DNA from: Chloroflexota bacterium
GTDB lineage: Bacteria > Chloroflexota > Limnocylindria > Limnocylindrales > CSP1-4
Direction: 5' to 3'
DNA: 47,867 nucleotides
Assembly: GCA_030447745.1 (NCBI GenBank)
Contig: JAUJOH010000011.1
Span: 1-47,867 of the forward strand
Shown here piece by piece: positions 34,501 to 43,157 of the stretch. The translations under genes and the position numbers were made by a program. The stretch's first letter is position 1, and every line of letters starts with the position of its first letter. Below the pieces are notes generated by a model. That model did not search any database. It saw only the letters and a program-made list of their open reading frames with translations, and was not told where the DNA came from.

Positions 34501-35999
34501 CGCGGGCCCGGATCGGCGTCAAGCTCGTCGCCGCCCGGGGCGTCGGGACGATCGCAGCCGGCGTCGCCAAGGCGGGCGCGAGCTACGTTCACCTGTCCGG
34601 CCACAGCGGCGGGACTGGCGCCAGCCCCTTGAGCTCGATCAAGCACGTCGGTGCGCCGTGGGAGCTCGGACTCGCCGAGGTCCACCAGGTCCTGCTTCGC
34701 AACGGGCTGCGCGACCGTGTTGCGCTGCGGGCCGACGGCGGGCTCCAGACCGGCCGCGACATCCTCGTCGCGGCGTTGCTCGGCGCCGAGGAGTTCGCCT
34801 TCGGCACGGCAATGCTCGTGGCGATCGGGTGCGACATGGCTCGGCAGTGCCATCTCGACACCTGCCCGACGGGCATCGCCACCCAGCGCGACGATCTCCG
34901 GGCGAAGTTCACGGGCACGCCGGAGCAGGTGGAGCGGTTCGCCCTCGCGCTGGCCGAGGACGTCAGGCGAGAGCTGGCGGCGATCGGGGCACGGAGCGTC
35001 GGCGAGATCGTCGGCGAGGCCGGGCGGCGGCTGCGGGCGGCACGCCACTCGACGGGACCGACGCATGATCTCCGGCCGGTCCTGGCCGCCGTCCCGTGGC
35101 GCCCGGACGGCGTCCGGCGCGAGGACCCGGCAGGTGCGGCGCGCGCCGTGCGCCACCGGCCGGCGTCGGCCCTCGAGACGGCCCTCGTGGACGCCTTCCG
35201 CGGGCAGGGCTCGATCGAGGCGACCGGTCTCCGGCTCACGACCGCGGATCGGTCGTTCGGCGCCGGCCTGGCGGGCGCCGTCGAGCGCGGCGAGCTGCGA
35301 CCACCGGTCGTGATCCGGCTGCGCGGCGCCGCCGGTCAGTCGTTCGGCGCCTTCCTGCCCCACGGCGTCGACGTCAGGCTCGAGGGCCAGGCCAACGACT
35401 ACGTGGCCAAGGGACTGGCCGGTGGGATGGTCGTCGTGGCGCCCGAGCGTGACCTCGCCGCCGGCGCGGCCACGGCCGTCGCCGGCAACACGTGCCTCTT
35501 CGGCGCGACCGGCGGCCGGGTCCACCTCGTGGGCCGGGCCGGGATGCGGTTCGCCGTCCGCAACAGCGGGGCCGTGGCCGTCGTCGAGGGCGTGGGGCCG
35601 CATGCCTGCGAGTACATGACCGGTGGCGTGGTCGCCGTGCTCGGGCCCATCGGCGCGAACTTCGGGGCCGGGATGACCGGCGGTCATGCGTACATGCACG
35701 ATCCGGCGGGTCGCGCGACGGCCGCGCTCAACTCAGCCAGCGTGGCCGGCGTCCGCCTGGCGGCGGTGCTCGGCGACCGCGCCGACGGAGCCGACCGGCT
35801 CGCGGAGCTGCGGCTCCTCCTGGAGCGACACGCGGCGGTCGGTTCCGCCGCCGCCGCGCGGCTGCTGGACGACGGTCGCCTGACCGACGACACCTGGCTG
35901 GTCGAGCCGGTCCCGGCGACGCTCGGCGCGGTGAGCGAGCCCGTGCCCGTCCCCGACCGGCCGGTTCGTCAGCCCGGCGCGTCGGCGGCGATCCGGTAG
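31503..35999 (+). CDS. gltB: Glutamate synthase large (alpha) subunit
   Basis: A 1498-residue GltB that makes two glutamates from glutamine and 2-oxoglutarate. The N-terminal nucleophile amidotransferase domain has Cys19 in HDACGVGF, implying removal of an 18-residue propeptide. A central domain, the FMN/synthase domain ([40 protein letters not shown]), the 3Fe-4S ligands Cys1110, Cys1116, Cys1121, and a C-terminal GXGXG beta-helix with repeated Gly motifs follow. No gltD lies next to it; the only GltD-like gene here is 18 kb away in the respiratory operon, so this may pair with that protein, with a distant gltD, or with ferredoxin. The ATG at 31503 has GGAG 8 nt upstream. Its 3' end overlaps the convergent response regulator by 31 bp. 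Confidence 0.95.
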   Translation: MSRRPAQGLDDPRFQHDACGVGFVAATTRRSRARVLPLALAGLSALGHRGAFAADGESSDGAGVSLPLDDELVTRLAPEFAARRPAIVPVFLPRGRVRAARGRALVERAFAGAGVPVCRWRRVPFDPAALGASARAARPDVRQAVVARPDRLGDTAFERRLVLARRTVESEARAAGLLELHVASASWRTIVYKGLVAGDRLATLYPDLADPVAVSYAIFHQRYATNTHPDWRLAQPFRYIAHNGEINTVRANREQLEGRRGDAAPATARDLLAAGPLTSPDGSDSLSLDEALEVLQLTGWDLPTAVLAVIPEALALRLSPHPQVAALQRRTTGFLAPWDGPAALVWGDGRRVGALLDRNGLRPICWSATSDGIVAAASEAGAVPLAAEETIRRGRLGPGQLLLVDPRAGRVLEDADAKAAVLADVAIHDDPHPVHHDDASPAIAGDVTPAALRYLAGLDAERGRLDIRTMALDGHEPLWSMGDDTPTPGRGRVDRRAVDHLRQAFAQVTNPPIDPERERAVMDLRVELGRRASLFGGRPGQPETVRLERPIVVAPASVRAAVRGPVLELDATWDPAAGPDGLEAALDRLAGDAVAAARRSVELLVVTDRRFGAERLPIASVLAVGAVHTALTRAGLRGRTDVLADAADVLDVHALAMVLATGATAVHPRLAVELAAEVAGSRGAEDLAPDDAIRRLVAALDAGLRKTLARMGISTAASYIGGSLFDTIELAPEVIDRCFPAAAAWPGRVGLADLARRQLRRRDAALALPEPPPGREARLPDPGFARFRSDGEAHLYAPRVVQSIQAVADAPAANAGAALDAHRATVAARPPALVRDDLRIVPGSPIALERVESARSIARRFVVSAMSVGALSPEAHQALTIGIQRAGGAANTGEGGEDPAWYLPGPDGARRDARIKQVASGRFGVTAAYLARADQLEIKIAQGSKPGEGGQLPGRKATAFIAALRRGQLGQAYISPPPHHDIYSIEDLAQLIADLRAINPRARIGVKLVAARGVGTIAAGVAKAGASYVHLSGHSGGTGASPLSSIKHVGAPWELGLAEVHQVLLRNGLRDRVALRADGGLQTGRDILVAALLGAEEFAFGTAMLVAIGCDMARQCHLDTCPTGIATQRDDLRAKFTGTPEQVERFALALAEDVRRELAAIGARSVGEIVGEAGRRLRAARHSTGPTHDLRPVLAAVPWRPDGVRREDPAGAARAVRHRPASALETALVDAFRGQGSIEATGLRLTTADRSFGAGLAGAVERGELRPPVVIRLRGAAGQSFGAFLPHGVDVRLEGQANDYVAKGLAGGMVVVAPERDLAAGAATAVAGNTCLFGATGGRVHLVGRAGMRFAVRNSGAVAVVEGVGPHACEYMTGGVVAVLGPIGANFGAGMTGGHAYMHDPAGRATAALNSASVAGVRLAAVLGDRADGADRLAELRLLLERHAAVGSAAAARLLDDGRLTDDTWLVEPVPATLGAVSEPVPVPDRPVRQPGASAAIR

Positions 36000-36670
36000 C
36001 CCACGCCGCGCACGGCGACGATCGCCGGGCCGCGGGCGGCATCGACCTTCGCGCGGAGCCGGGCGAGGTGCGGCTTGAGCCAGAGCAGGTCCGGGTCGGT
36101 CTCGGCCGGCCACCCCGCGCGAGCCAGCTGGAGATGCGGTACCAGCGAGCCGCCGGCCCGCACGAGCGCCTCGAGCAGCCGGAACTCGGTGGGCGTGAGA
36201 CCAAGCTCCGCACCGCCGACGCGGGCCTCGTGTCGCCCCGGGTCGAGCACGAGCGGCCCCGCCGACAGCGTCGTGCCGGCGGGGGGCGTGATCGAGCGGT
36301 CCACCCGCCGCATCACGGCCGCGATCCGCGCCAGCAGTTCCGCCTTGCCGAACGGCTTGACGAGGTAGTCGTCGGCCCCAATGCCGAGCGCGCGCACCTT
36401 GGCCTCCTCCGCGCTCTCGCCAGAGACGACGAGGATGGGCGCGGGACCGGCGGCGCGGATCTGACCCGCGACCGTGAATCCATCCGGCCCGGGCATCGCC
36501 AGATCGAGCAGCACGAGGTCCGGCGACTCCTCGCGGAACCGCTTGACGGCCGTCAGCCCGTCGTAGGCGGTCATGACCTGGTGACCCTCGGTCCCGACCA
36601 GCGCCGTGACGGCACCCACCATGGCCGGGTCGTCGTCGACGACGAGGATCCTGAGCGGCCGCTGGCTCAT
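35969..36670 (-). CDS. OmpR/PhoB-family response regulator
   Basis: A 233-residue regulator: receiver domain (residues 6-118) with the acidic pocket Asp12-Asp14, phospho-acceptor Asp56 (LLDLAMPG) and the conserved Lys in LVKPFG, then a winged-helix DNA-binding domain (about 135-230) with [12 protein letters not shown] and VRGVGYRI. It starts 9 nt after the histidine kinase stop, so the pair is an operon. It converges with gltB (31-bp overlap of coding ends). Target genes unknown. Confidence 0.95.
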   Translation of the reverse strand: MSQRPLRILVVDDDPAMVGAVTALVGTEGHQVMTAYDGLTAVKRFREESPDLVLLDLAMPGPDGFTVAGQIRAAGPAPILVVSGESAEEAKVRALGIGADDYLVKPFGKAELLARIAAVMRRVDRSITPPAGTTLSAGPLVLDPGRHEARVGGAELGLTPTEFRLLEALVRAGGSLVPHLQLARAGWPAETDPDLLWLKPHLARLRAKVDAARGPAIVAVRGVGYRIAADAPG

Positions 36671-36679
36671 CGCGTCACG

Positions 36680-37948
36680 TCAGGCGCCGATTGCCGCCGG
36701 CAGCGCGACGACGAACCGTGCACCGGTCGGCTCGGCCGGCTCGCACCAGAGGAGCGCGCCCATCGACTCGCCGAGCCGCTTGGCCGCATACAGCCCGATC
36801 CCCGAGCCGCGAGCCGTATGCGTGTCGCGCCGGGCATAGGGTTCGAAGATGCGCTCGCGCCACTCGGCCGGGATGCCCGGGCCCTGGTCGGTCACGGCAA
36901 GACGCACGCGTCCTTCCTCCATCCGCCAGTCGATCGTGATCAGCGTCTCGGGCGGCGCGTACTTCACCGCATTCTCGACCAGGTGCTCGACGATCTGGCG
37001 GAGCCGCGGCGGATCGGCGAGGACCTGCTGGTCGGCCAGCGGGCGCACCTCGAGGCGGTGTCCGGCGAGGATCGGCGCCAGCTCGCCGACGACGTCGGCG
37101 ACGAGACCGCCGAGGTCCGTCGAGACGACGGCGGCCGGCTGGTCCGGGACGACACGCACCGACTGCAGGATGGAGTCGACCAGCCGGTCGAGCCGCTCGA
37201 CCTGCTGGAGCGTCGCCTGGTGCCAGCCGGCGCGCGTTGCCCGTCGCTCCGGGTCGCGGGACGGCCGCCCGTCGAGCGGCGGATCGTCGGCGAGGAGGTC
37301 GGTGTACGCGCGGACGACCGCGAGCGGCGTGCGGAGCTCGTGGGTCACGAGCGCGATCAGCTCGGCACGCGCCTCGCTGATGCGCTTGAGCTCGTCCGCC
37401 AGCGCCTCCGCCTCACGCTGCTGGCGACCCTTCTCGACGATCCCTGCCAGCAGGTCCGCGATGGCGCGAACGTGGTCCACGTCCTGCTCGCTGAACTCGC
37501 GGCGCCGCTCGGTCTGGACGTTCAGCACGCCGACGGTCTGGTCGTTCCACGTCAGCGGCACGCTGAGCATCGAGACGACGAACCGCTTCTGGTCGAGTCC
37601 GCGCACCCACAGGAACCGCGGGTCCTCCCGGACGTCGACAACGACGAGCGGCTCGCGGCTCTGCGCGACGCGACCGGTGACGCCCTCGCCGAACGGCACG
37701 CGTGCGCGCCCGATCTGGAACCGGTCGAGCCCGTTGGTCGCGGCGAGGGTCAGGTACGCTCCGTCGCGATCGAGGAGATAGAGCGAGGAGACAGCGGCGT
37801 GGAGCGCGTCCCGGGTCTCGTCGACGACCGTGCCGAGCAGCTCGTCCCAGGTGCGGGCCGTCGTGGCCAGGCGCGCCACACGGTGGAGGAAGCGAAGCTG
37901 CTCGAGCTGCTCCGCTCCGGTCGGCGTCACGGGGTCGGCGGTCGCCAC
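36680..37948 (-). CDS. GAF-domain sensor histidine kinase (soluble)
   Basis: A 422-residue kinase without membrane helices: GAF sensor domain (about 22-175), a coiled linker, HisKA with the phospho-His in LVTHELRTPLAVV, and HATPase with N box HLVENAVKYAPP, G1 DQGPGIP and G2 GSGIGLYAAK. Its cognate regulator follows. A GTG at 37957 is also in frame, but TATCGT (37956-37961) overlaps it; the GTG at 37948 lies 7 nt after the hexamer, so I prefer it as a leaderless start. The signal is cytoplasmic, perhaps a bound small ligand or redox state. Confidence 0.92.
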   Translation of the reverse strand: MATADPVTPTGAEQLEQLRFLHRVARLATTARTWDELLGTVVDETRDALHAAVSSLYLLDRDGAYLTLAATNGLDRFQIGRARVPFGEGVTGRVAQSREPLVVVDVREDPRFLWVRGLDQKRFVVSMLSVPLTWNDQTVGVLNVQTERRREFSEQDVDHVRAIADLLAGIVEKGRQQREAEALADELKRISEARAELIALVTHELRTPLAVVRAYTDLLADDPPLDGRPSRDPERRATRAGWHQATLQQVERLDRLVDSILQSVRVVPDQPAAVVSTDLGGLVADVVGELAPILAGHRLEVRPLADQQVLADPPRLRQIVEHLVENAVKYAPPETLITIDWRMEEGRVRLAVTDQGPGIPAEWRERIFEPYARRDTHTARGSGIGLYAAKRLGESMGALLWCEPAEPTGARFVVALPAAIGA

Positions 37949-37955
37949 GCGGGCC

Positions 37956-37961
37956 ACGATA
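37956..37961 (-). promoter_or_regulatory. Leaderless -10 element (TATCGT)
   Basis: TANNNT hexamer 7 nt upstream of the GTG at 37948; it overlaps the alternative GTG at 37957 and so argues against it. Confidence 0.5.
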
Positions 37962-38037
37962 CAAGCCTACGTTGCGGGCGGCGGCCGGGACGTTGCCGGT
38001 GGGTTGCCGGACGGGACCGGTCCGGTCGCGCGGCGCG

Positions 38038-40896
38038 ATGACGGTGGGCTCGAGCCGGCGCCGCCAGCAAGCGCAGCGGCCCCAGCGAGCGGCACCCAAC
38101 GCCGCCGTCCGCGGAGAGCCGGCGGGGATCGGCAGCGCGAACGCGCGTGATCCGCTCGCCCACGAGGTCCGGCTGCTCGGCGCGCTGCTCGGGCAGATCA
38201 TCGTCGAGCAGGCGGGACGCGAGGCGTTCGACCTGGTGGAGCGGATCCGGCGCGCCGCCGTCGCGGTCCGTCGCGGCGACGACCCGACTACGCCGGCTCG
38301 GCTCGCCGGGCTCCTCGACGGCCTCGACCTCGACCGCGCCGAGCTCGTCGGGCGAGCGTTCACTCGATACTTCCAGCTGGTCAACCTCGCCGAGGAGCGC
38401 CATCGGGTCCGCGTCCTCCGTCGGCGTCGCCGGGCGGCACGCGGCGGTGTGCTCGCGGACTCGATCGCCGGCGCCGTCGGGACGGTCCGGCGGACGGGCG
38501 GCCGAGCGGAGCTCGAGCGTCTCGTCGGCCGGCTCGCGGTCACGCCGGTCCTGACGGCGCATCCGACGGAGGCCCGCCGCCGGACGCTGCTCCTCGCGCT
38601 GCGCCGGAGCGCCCGGCTGCTCGAGCGGCTCGACGACCCGCGATTGACGCCGGATGAGGATCTCGACATCCGCCGCCGCCTCCGGGAGGAGATCGCCATC
38701 CTGTGGCACACGGCGGACCTCCGGCCGACGGGGCTGTCGCCGCTCGACGAGGTCCGAGCCGTGCTCGCGTTCTTCGACGAGACCCTGTTCACGCTGCTGC
38801 CGCGGCTGCTCCGCTCCTTCGACGCGGCGCTCGATGACGTGTCGCTCGACGACGCGTCGCCGGACGGCCGCGCGGCGGCCGACAGCGGGCGGACGGGGAC
38901 GCGGCCGCCGCTCGTCGGGCCGTTCCTGCGCTGGGGCTCGTGGGTCGGCGGCGACCGGGACGGCAACCCGACGCTGACCGCGGAACTGACCGAGCAGACG
39001 CTCCGGATCCAGGCCGATCACGTGCTCCGCGGGCTCGAGGCCGTGGCCACCCGGCTGATGCAGACCGTGGCCGTCGCCGTCCCGGACGAGGGCCTGTCGC
39101 GGGCGCTCGTCTCGCGCCTCGCCCGTGACGCCGAGACGTTCCCCGACCTCGACCGGCAGCTCCGGCACCGCTTCCTGTCTGAGCCGTACCGCCGGCGGCT
39201 CGCGTTCGTCGCCGAACGCCTCCGCCGGACGCGAGCCTTCCTGACCGGCGTCCCGGGCCCACAGGCCGGCCGGTACGGATCGCCCGCCGATCTGCTGGCC
39301 GAGATCGGCGAGCTCCAGGCGGTGCTCGTCGACGACGGTCTCGCCCGCATCGCCTGCGGCGAGCTGCAGGATTTCCGCTGGCAGGTCGAGGCGTTCGGGT
39401 TCCACGCCGTGTCGCTCGAGATCCGGCAGCACAGCAACGTCCACCGCGCGGCACTCGCCGCGCTCGCGGACGGGGCGGCCACCGATCGCGAGGTCAGCCC
39501 GGACGTCCCGCTCGGCGACGTGCTGGACACGTTCCAGAGCGTTCAGCGGATCCAGGCCCGGTACGGCGAGGCGGCGGTCAGCCGCTACGTGGTCAGCTTC
39601 ACGGCCACGCCGGACGACGTCACGGACGTCCTTCGCCTCGCGGCCGTAGCGGCCGGTGCTGACTCGTCCGGCGCCGGCTCGGCGCCGGCAACGCTCGACG
39701 TCGTGCCACTCTTCGAGTCCGCCGAGGCGCTCGAATCCGCCGGCGGGATCCTCGGGGCGCTGCTCCAGGACGCGGCCTACGCGGCCCACCTCGACGCGCG
39801 TGGCCGCCGGCAGGAGGTGATGCTCGGCTACTCCGACTCGAACAAGGAGTGCGGCTTCCTCGGCTCGAACTGGCTGCTCCACCGGGCGCAGGTCGAGCTG
39901 GTGGAGACGGCCCGGCGGCACGACGTCGAGCTGACGCTCTTCCACGGGCGCGGCGGCGCGATCGGTCGCGGCGGCGGACCGACCCACCGCGCCATCCGGG
40001 CGCAGGCCCCGGGCACGGTCGACGGTCGCCTCAAGATGACCGAGCAGGGCGAGGTGATCGCGGCTCGCTACGCGGATCCGGAGATCGCACGGCGGGAGCT
40101 CGAGCTGACGGTCGCGGCGGTGCTCCTGACATCGCAGCCGGCGCGCGACCAGTCGCTCGACGCCGTCGTCGCGGACGGCTCGCCGGTGCTCGAGGAGCTG
40201 GCCGCGGACGCACGCGACGCGTATCGGGCGCTGGTCTACGACGACCCCGGCTTCCCGGCCTTCTTCCGCGCCGTGACGCCTATCGCCGAGATCGCCTCGC
40301 TGCGCCTCGGTTCCCGTCCGGCCGCCCGGCGCGGTGGCGCGGAGCCGGGCGTCGCGCCGCCGATCGAGGAGCTGCGGGCGATCCCCTGGGTCTTCAGCTG
40401 GACGCAGGCGCGCATCGAGCTACCCGGCTGGTACGGCCTCGGATCGGCGCTCGCGGCGTACCGGGAGCGCCACGGCGAGGCCGGCCTCGATCGCATCGCC
40501 CGTCTCTACCGCGACTGGCCGTTCGTGAGCACGATCCTCGACAACGCCGAGCTCTCGCTGGCCCGGGTCGACCTCGGCGTCGCGCGGCGCTATGCCGCGC
40601 TGGCGACCGCGCCGGGCGACGACGCGCGGTGGCGTGCGATCGAGGCGGAATTCGGGCGGACGGTCGAGCTGCTGTTGCGTGTCGTCGGCCGCGACCGGCT
40701 GCTCGACGCGGCGCCGACGCTCCAGCGGACGATCGCGCTCCGGACGCCCTACGTCGACACGCTGTCCCAGCTCCAGGTCCGGCTGCTCGCCGACCTGCGC
40801 GGGCGCGACGCGGACGATCCGGACCGGGAGCGCCTGCTGCGCCTCGTCCAGCTGACGGTCAGCGGCGTGGCCGCCGGGCTGCAGTCGACCGGCTAG
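38038..40896 (+). CDS. ppc: Phosphoenolpyruvate carboxylase
   Basis: A 952-residue PEPC fixing bicarbonate onto PEP to give oxaloacetate. Catalytic His175 sits in VLTAHPTEARRRT and His636 in LFHGRGGAIGRGGGP. GYSDSNKECGFLGSNW and KMTEQGEVIAARY are present, and the chain ends QSTG, a variant of the near-invariant QNTG C-terminus. Length is normal, with a slightly longer basic N-terminus. The ATG at 38038 is used; in-frame upstream Met would run into the divergent histidine kinase. Its stop is 2 nt before the start of the frameshifted methyltransferase. Confidence 0.95.
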   Translation: MTVGSSRRRQQAQRPQRAAPNAAVRGEPAGIGSANARDPLAHEVRLLGALLGQIIVEQAGREAFDLVERIRRAAVAVRRGDDPTTPARLAGLLDGLDLDRAELVGRAFTRYFQLVNLAEERHRVRVLRRRRRAARGGVLADSIAGAVGTVRRTGGRAELERLVGRLAVTPVLTAHPTEARRRTLLLALRRSARLLERLDDPRLTPDEDLDIRRRLREEIAILWHTADLRPTGLSPLDEVRAVLAFFDETLFTLLPRLLRSFDAALDDVSLDDASPDGRAAADSGRTGTRPPLVGPFLRWGSWVGGDRDGNPTLTAELTEQTLRIQADHVLRGLEAVATRLMQTVAVAVPDEGLSRALVSRLARDAETFPDLDRQLRHRFLSEPYRRRLAFVAERLRRTRAFLTGVPGPQAGRYGSPADLLAEIGELQAVLVDDGLARIACGELQDFRWQVEAFGFHAVSLEIRQHSNVHRAALAALADGAATDREVSPDVPLGDVLDTFQSVQRIQARYGEAAVSRYVVSFTATPDDVTDVLRLAAVAAGADSSGAGSAPATLDVVPLFESAEALESAGGILGALLQDAAYAAHLDARGRRQEVMLGYSDSNKECGFLGSNWLLHRAQVELVETARRHDVELTLFHGRGGAIGRGGGPTHRAIRAQAPGTVDGRLKMTEQGEVIAARYADPEIARRELELTVAAVLLTSQPARDQSLDAVVADGSPVLEELAADARDAYRALVYDDPGFPAFFRAVTPIAEIASLRLGSRPAARRGGAEPGVAPPIEELRAIPWVFSWTQARIELPGWYGLGSALAAYRERHGEAGLDRIARLYRDWPFVSTILDNAELSLARVDLGVARRYAALATAPGDDARWRAIEAEFGRTVELLLRVVGRDRLLDAAPTLQRTIALRTPYVDTLSQLQVRLLADLRGRDADDPDRERLLRLVQLTVSGVAAGLQSTG

Positions 40897-40898
40897 CG

Positions 40899-41458
40899 AT
40901 GGACCACGCCGATCACGTGCGCCTGCTCCGACCCGGCGTGCCGGACGGGGCGGCACCTGGGCCGACATCGGCTCCGGGACCGGCGCCTTCACGCTCGCGC
41001 TGGCCGACCTGCTCGGGGACGGCGCGATGATCGTGTCGGTCGACCGTGATGCGAGGGCGCTGCGCGAGCAGGAGCAGGTGATGGCGGAGCGGTTCCCGGG
41101 CGTCCGCCTCGCACGCGCGGTCGCCGACTTCCGCTACGCCATGCCGCTCCCGGCGCTCGACGGCATCGTCATGGCGAACGCCCTCCACTTCATCCCGCGC
41201 ACCGAGCAGGTCGAGGCGGTTCGGCGGCTCGTGTCGCACCTGCGGCCCGGCGGGCGGTTCCTCGTCGTCGAGTACGACGCCGAGCGCGGGAACCCGTGGG
41301 TGCCGCACCCGTTCCGCCCGGCGACGTGGCAGCGGATGGCGGCCGAGGCCGGCCTCGCCGACACGCGGGAGATCGGCCGCGTCCCGAGCCGCTGGATGGG
41401 TGCCATCTGGTCCGCCGTCAGCCAGCGGCCGCCAGAGCCCGTCGCGGCGCAAGCGTGA
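40899..41458 (+). pseudogene. Frameshifted class I SAM-dependent methyltransferase
   Basis: The frame from ATG 40899 reads MDHADHVRLLRPGVPDGA, then shifts. One base out of frame the sequence continues GTWADIGSGTGAFTLALAD (the SAM-binding glycine loop), DGAMIVSVDRDARAL (acidic loop), DGIVMANALHFIPR and LRPGGRFLVVEYD, ending at 41458. Adding one G in the GG at 40952-40953 restores a 187-residue protein. An intact sub-frame from 41027 lacks the SAM loop and would not be active. It lies 2 nt after ppc. Either a pseudogene or a homopolymer sequencing error. Confidence 0.75.
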
Positions 41459-41473
41459 ATCGCGCGGGCGCGG

Positions 41474-41782
41474 TCAGGGCGCCGGACCACCGGCCTCGGG
41501 CGGCGTCACGTTCCGCGGTGGAGCGGGGCGCCGGCAACCGCCCAGGAGTCGCGCCAGCGGCGCAGGGATCGCGAGCCACGGCCCGACCACCAGGACGACC
41601 GCGAGCGGAATGGCGAGCCGCCGGAGCGGCGGGGCGGCGATGACCGCGATGAGCGTCAGCCAGAGCGCCACCCACCAGGCGGCCACCGTCCAGCCGGCGG
41701 CCGGCCGCTCCGCGACGCGGCGTGCCGGCACGAGCGCGAGGAGTCCCGTCCCGAGAACGACCGCGATCAGCTCCGGCGTCAT
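41474..41782 (-). CDS. Small three-helix membrane protein, unknown function
   Basis: A 102-residue protein with three hydrophobic helices (about residues 5-20, 28-47, 54-74) and a Pro-rich C-terminal tail (RRPAPPRNVTPP). The ATG at 41782 has CATGAT 6 nt upstream, a possible variant leaderless element. Upstream extension of the frame is antisense noise. No family recognised. Confidence 0.55.
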   Translation of the reverse strand: MTPELIAVVLGTGLLALVPARRVAERPAAGWTVAAWWVALWLTLIAVIAAPPLRRLAIPLAVVLVVGPWLAIPAPLARLLGGCRRPAPPRNVTPPEAGGPAP

Positions 41783-41788
41783 CGGCGG

Positions 41789-41794
41789 ATCATG
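41789..41794 (-). promoter_or_regulatory. Possible variant leaderless -10 element (CATGAT)
   Basis: Hexamer matching NANNNT 6 nt upstream of the ATG at 41782. Confidence 0.3.
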
Positions 41795-41897
41795 CGGGCG
41801 CCCGCGCCGCCGCCTGTGGCTACCCCGGCTCGACGACCCACACAACGTCGGCCGCTCAAAACTGACCGACTGGCGGACTTCGGCCAACGGTGGCCGG

Positions 41898-41903
41898 TAG
41901 CAT
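41898..41903 (+). promoter_or_regulatory. Leaderless -10 element (TAGCAT)
   Basis: TANNNT hexamer 6 nt upstream of the ATG at 41910, no Shine-Dalgarno. Confidence 0.5.
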
Positions 41904-41909
41904 GGTTCA

Positions 41910-42139
41910 ATGCGCTCGCCCGTTATCGCCGCCCTTGTAGGCGCAGCGCTGGCAGGGCTCCCGATCCTCCTGGCGATCGCCCTGTTCCCGTCCGGTGGCG
42001 GGAGCATCGTGATCGTTCTGGTCCCGTTCGCGATTCGGGCTTCCTGCTGTTCGGTTGGGCACTGCGTGGAGGGGCGGTGACCGGTCGACGCGGTCCGTGG
42101 GTCCGGATTGAGCCACTATCTGCACGACCGGCCGTTTGA
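41910..42139 (+). pseudogene. Small two-helix membrane protein gene with probable frameshift
   Basis: From ATG 41910 the frame gives two hydrophobic stretches (VIAALVGAALAGLPILLAIA and IVIVLVPFAI), then a Cys-rich tail and a stop at 42078. One base out of frame the membrane segment continues SGFLLFGWALRGGAVTGRRG and ends at 42139. One extra T in the TT at 42034-42035 would join them into about 76 residues. The leaderless promoter supports a real gene. No family recognised. Confidence 0.45.
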
Positions 42140-42164
42140 CCGATCCCGGCCCCCTCCCTAGAAT
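42136..42164 (+). promoter_or_regulatory. Promoter of tRNA-fMet (TTGACC-17-TAGAAT)
   Basis: TTGACC at 42136-42141 and TAGAAT at 42159-42164 with a 17-bp spacer; the tRNA 5' end is 8 nt further on. This is the best sigma-70-like promoter in the window. Confidence 0.8.
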
Positions 42165-42171
42165 GGGTGGT

Positions 42172-42246
42172 CGCGGGGTGGAGCAGCGGCAGCTCGTCGG
42201 GCTCATAACCCGAAGGTCAGGGGTTCGAATCCTCTCCCCGCAACCA
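42172..42246 (+). tRNA. Initiator tRNA-fMet (anticodon CAU)
   Basis: A 75-nt cloverleaf with encoded CCA. Anticodon loop CTCATAA; three consecutive G-C pairs in the anticodon stem (GGG/CCC) and an unpaired C1-A72 at the acceptor end mark it as the initiator, not elongator, tRNA. It has a short D loop. Confidence 0.95.
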
Positions 42247-42259
42247 AGGCGCATTCTCC

Positions 42260-42288
42260 GAACCCCGGGTCCCGACCACCCGGGGTTC
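42260..42288 (+). terminator. Hairpin terminator after tRNA-fMet
   Basis: GAACCCCGGG, loop TCCCGACCA, CCCGGGGTTC: a perfect 10-bp stem 13 nt after the tRNA CCA, followed by ATCCTTT. Confidence 0.7.
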
Positions 42289-42353
42289 ATCCTTTGCGGC
42301 GTCTGTTGCGTTCGCCGCGCCACGGAGCGCGGCGGCGGCCAAGCGGCTGCGGG

Positions 42354-42896
42354 TCATGTCTTGCTTGACACGCTGACGCGCGAGACAAGGTCTTCCACGG
42401 TCTCGCTCGGCGTCTGGTGAGACGTGTCGAGCCACGTCCCGACCCGCGGCGTGTCCTTCGCGAACGCGTCGTAGAGCCGCGTCGGTGACCAGGTCTCATA
42501 CCCGGACGCCGATCGGGACGCGTCCCGGCGGACGACCGTCTCGACGGAAGGCATGAGCACGAGAAGATGGAAGGGCCGGCTGCGGACCACCGCGACGGGC
42601 GTCCGGAAGCAGGGGTCCAGCGGCCAAATCCTCGAGGACAACCGCGAAGCCCTCTTCGAAGTAGCCGTCGGCGCTCGCCGCTGCCAGCCGATACCGGAGG
42701 CGGAGTTGGGCGACCGCGTCTGCGGACGGCTGTGGCGCCATCTCTTGCCGCCCGGACACGATGCACCGCCGGAGGTAGTCACCCTCGAGGTCGACCCCTC
42801 GAGCGAAGCGTGCGGCGAGAAGCGCCGCAAGGTCGACTTGCCAGCGCCTGAGGGCCCCGTGATGAAGAAGAAGGCTGAGTTCCTTTGTTCGTGCAC
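42354..42896 (-). pseudogene. P-loop kinase-like gene with two compensating frameshifts
   Basis: Reading from GTG 42896, FFFITGPSGAGKSTL provides a Walker A in one frame. The chain continues in a second frame as AALLAARFARGVDLEGDYLR, IVSGRQEM, QLRLRYRLAAASADGYFEEG and VVLEDLAAGPLL, then returns to the first frame as VAVVRSRPFHLLVLMPSVE, RLYDAFAKDTPRVGTWLDTS and QTPSETVEDL. One missing C (at 42831-42832) and one extra G on the plus strand (GGG run at 42597-42599) explain both shifts; corrected, it is about 180 residues. The pattern matches small nucleoside/antibiotic-type phosphotransferases of the AAA_33/zeta-like P-loop kinases. Promoter not seen. Confidence 0.75.
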
Positions 42897-43013
42897 GTGG
42901 GGACTCCCGGTGGTCACGCCATTTGACGACCCTTCCCCGGTCGAGCGTCTTCGACTGGCCGGTCCGCGGGGACGCAGGGAGAGCGGGGCCGCGCGAGTGT
43001 AAGGTCGCCCGTC

Positions 43014-43148
43014 CACGCGTCGGAAGCCAGCACCGCGCCAGCGGCTCCCCGGTCCTGTCATCTACCACCCCACGCGGTATTGGGAACGGCGTGGGTAGCG
43101 CGACGGTCGGCATCGCCGCCAATCCGGCCACAATGTTTACAAACTCGG
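43014..43148 (+). repeat. 135-bp diverged direct repeat, copy 1
   Basis: Pairs with 44158-44292 at roughly 75-80% identity by eye with small gaps. Shared blocks: CACGCGTCGGAAGC, CAGCGGCTC, GGTCCTG, CATCTACCACCCC, GGTATTGG, GCGACGGTCG and the end TCGG. It ends 9 bp before the stop-side end of the intact P-loop kinase gene. Confidence 0.75.
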
Positions 43149-43157
43149 AGCAGTGTC

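Noticed and set aside
32820-35699. Minus-strand open frame of 959 codons inside gltB
   Set aside because: It is the antisense shadow of a fully conserved gltB coding region, with low-complexity Arg/Asp-rich translation.
35492-38041. Plus-strand open frame of 849 codons opposite the two-component genes
   Set aside because: It is antisense to the clear response regulator and histidine kinase; no motif of its own.
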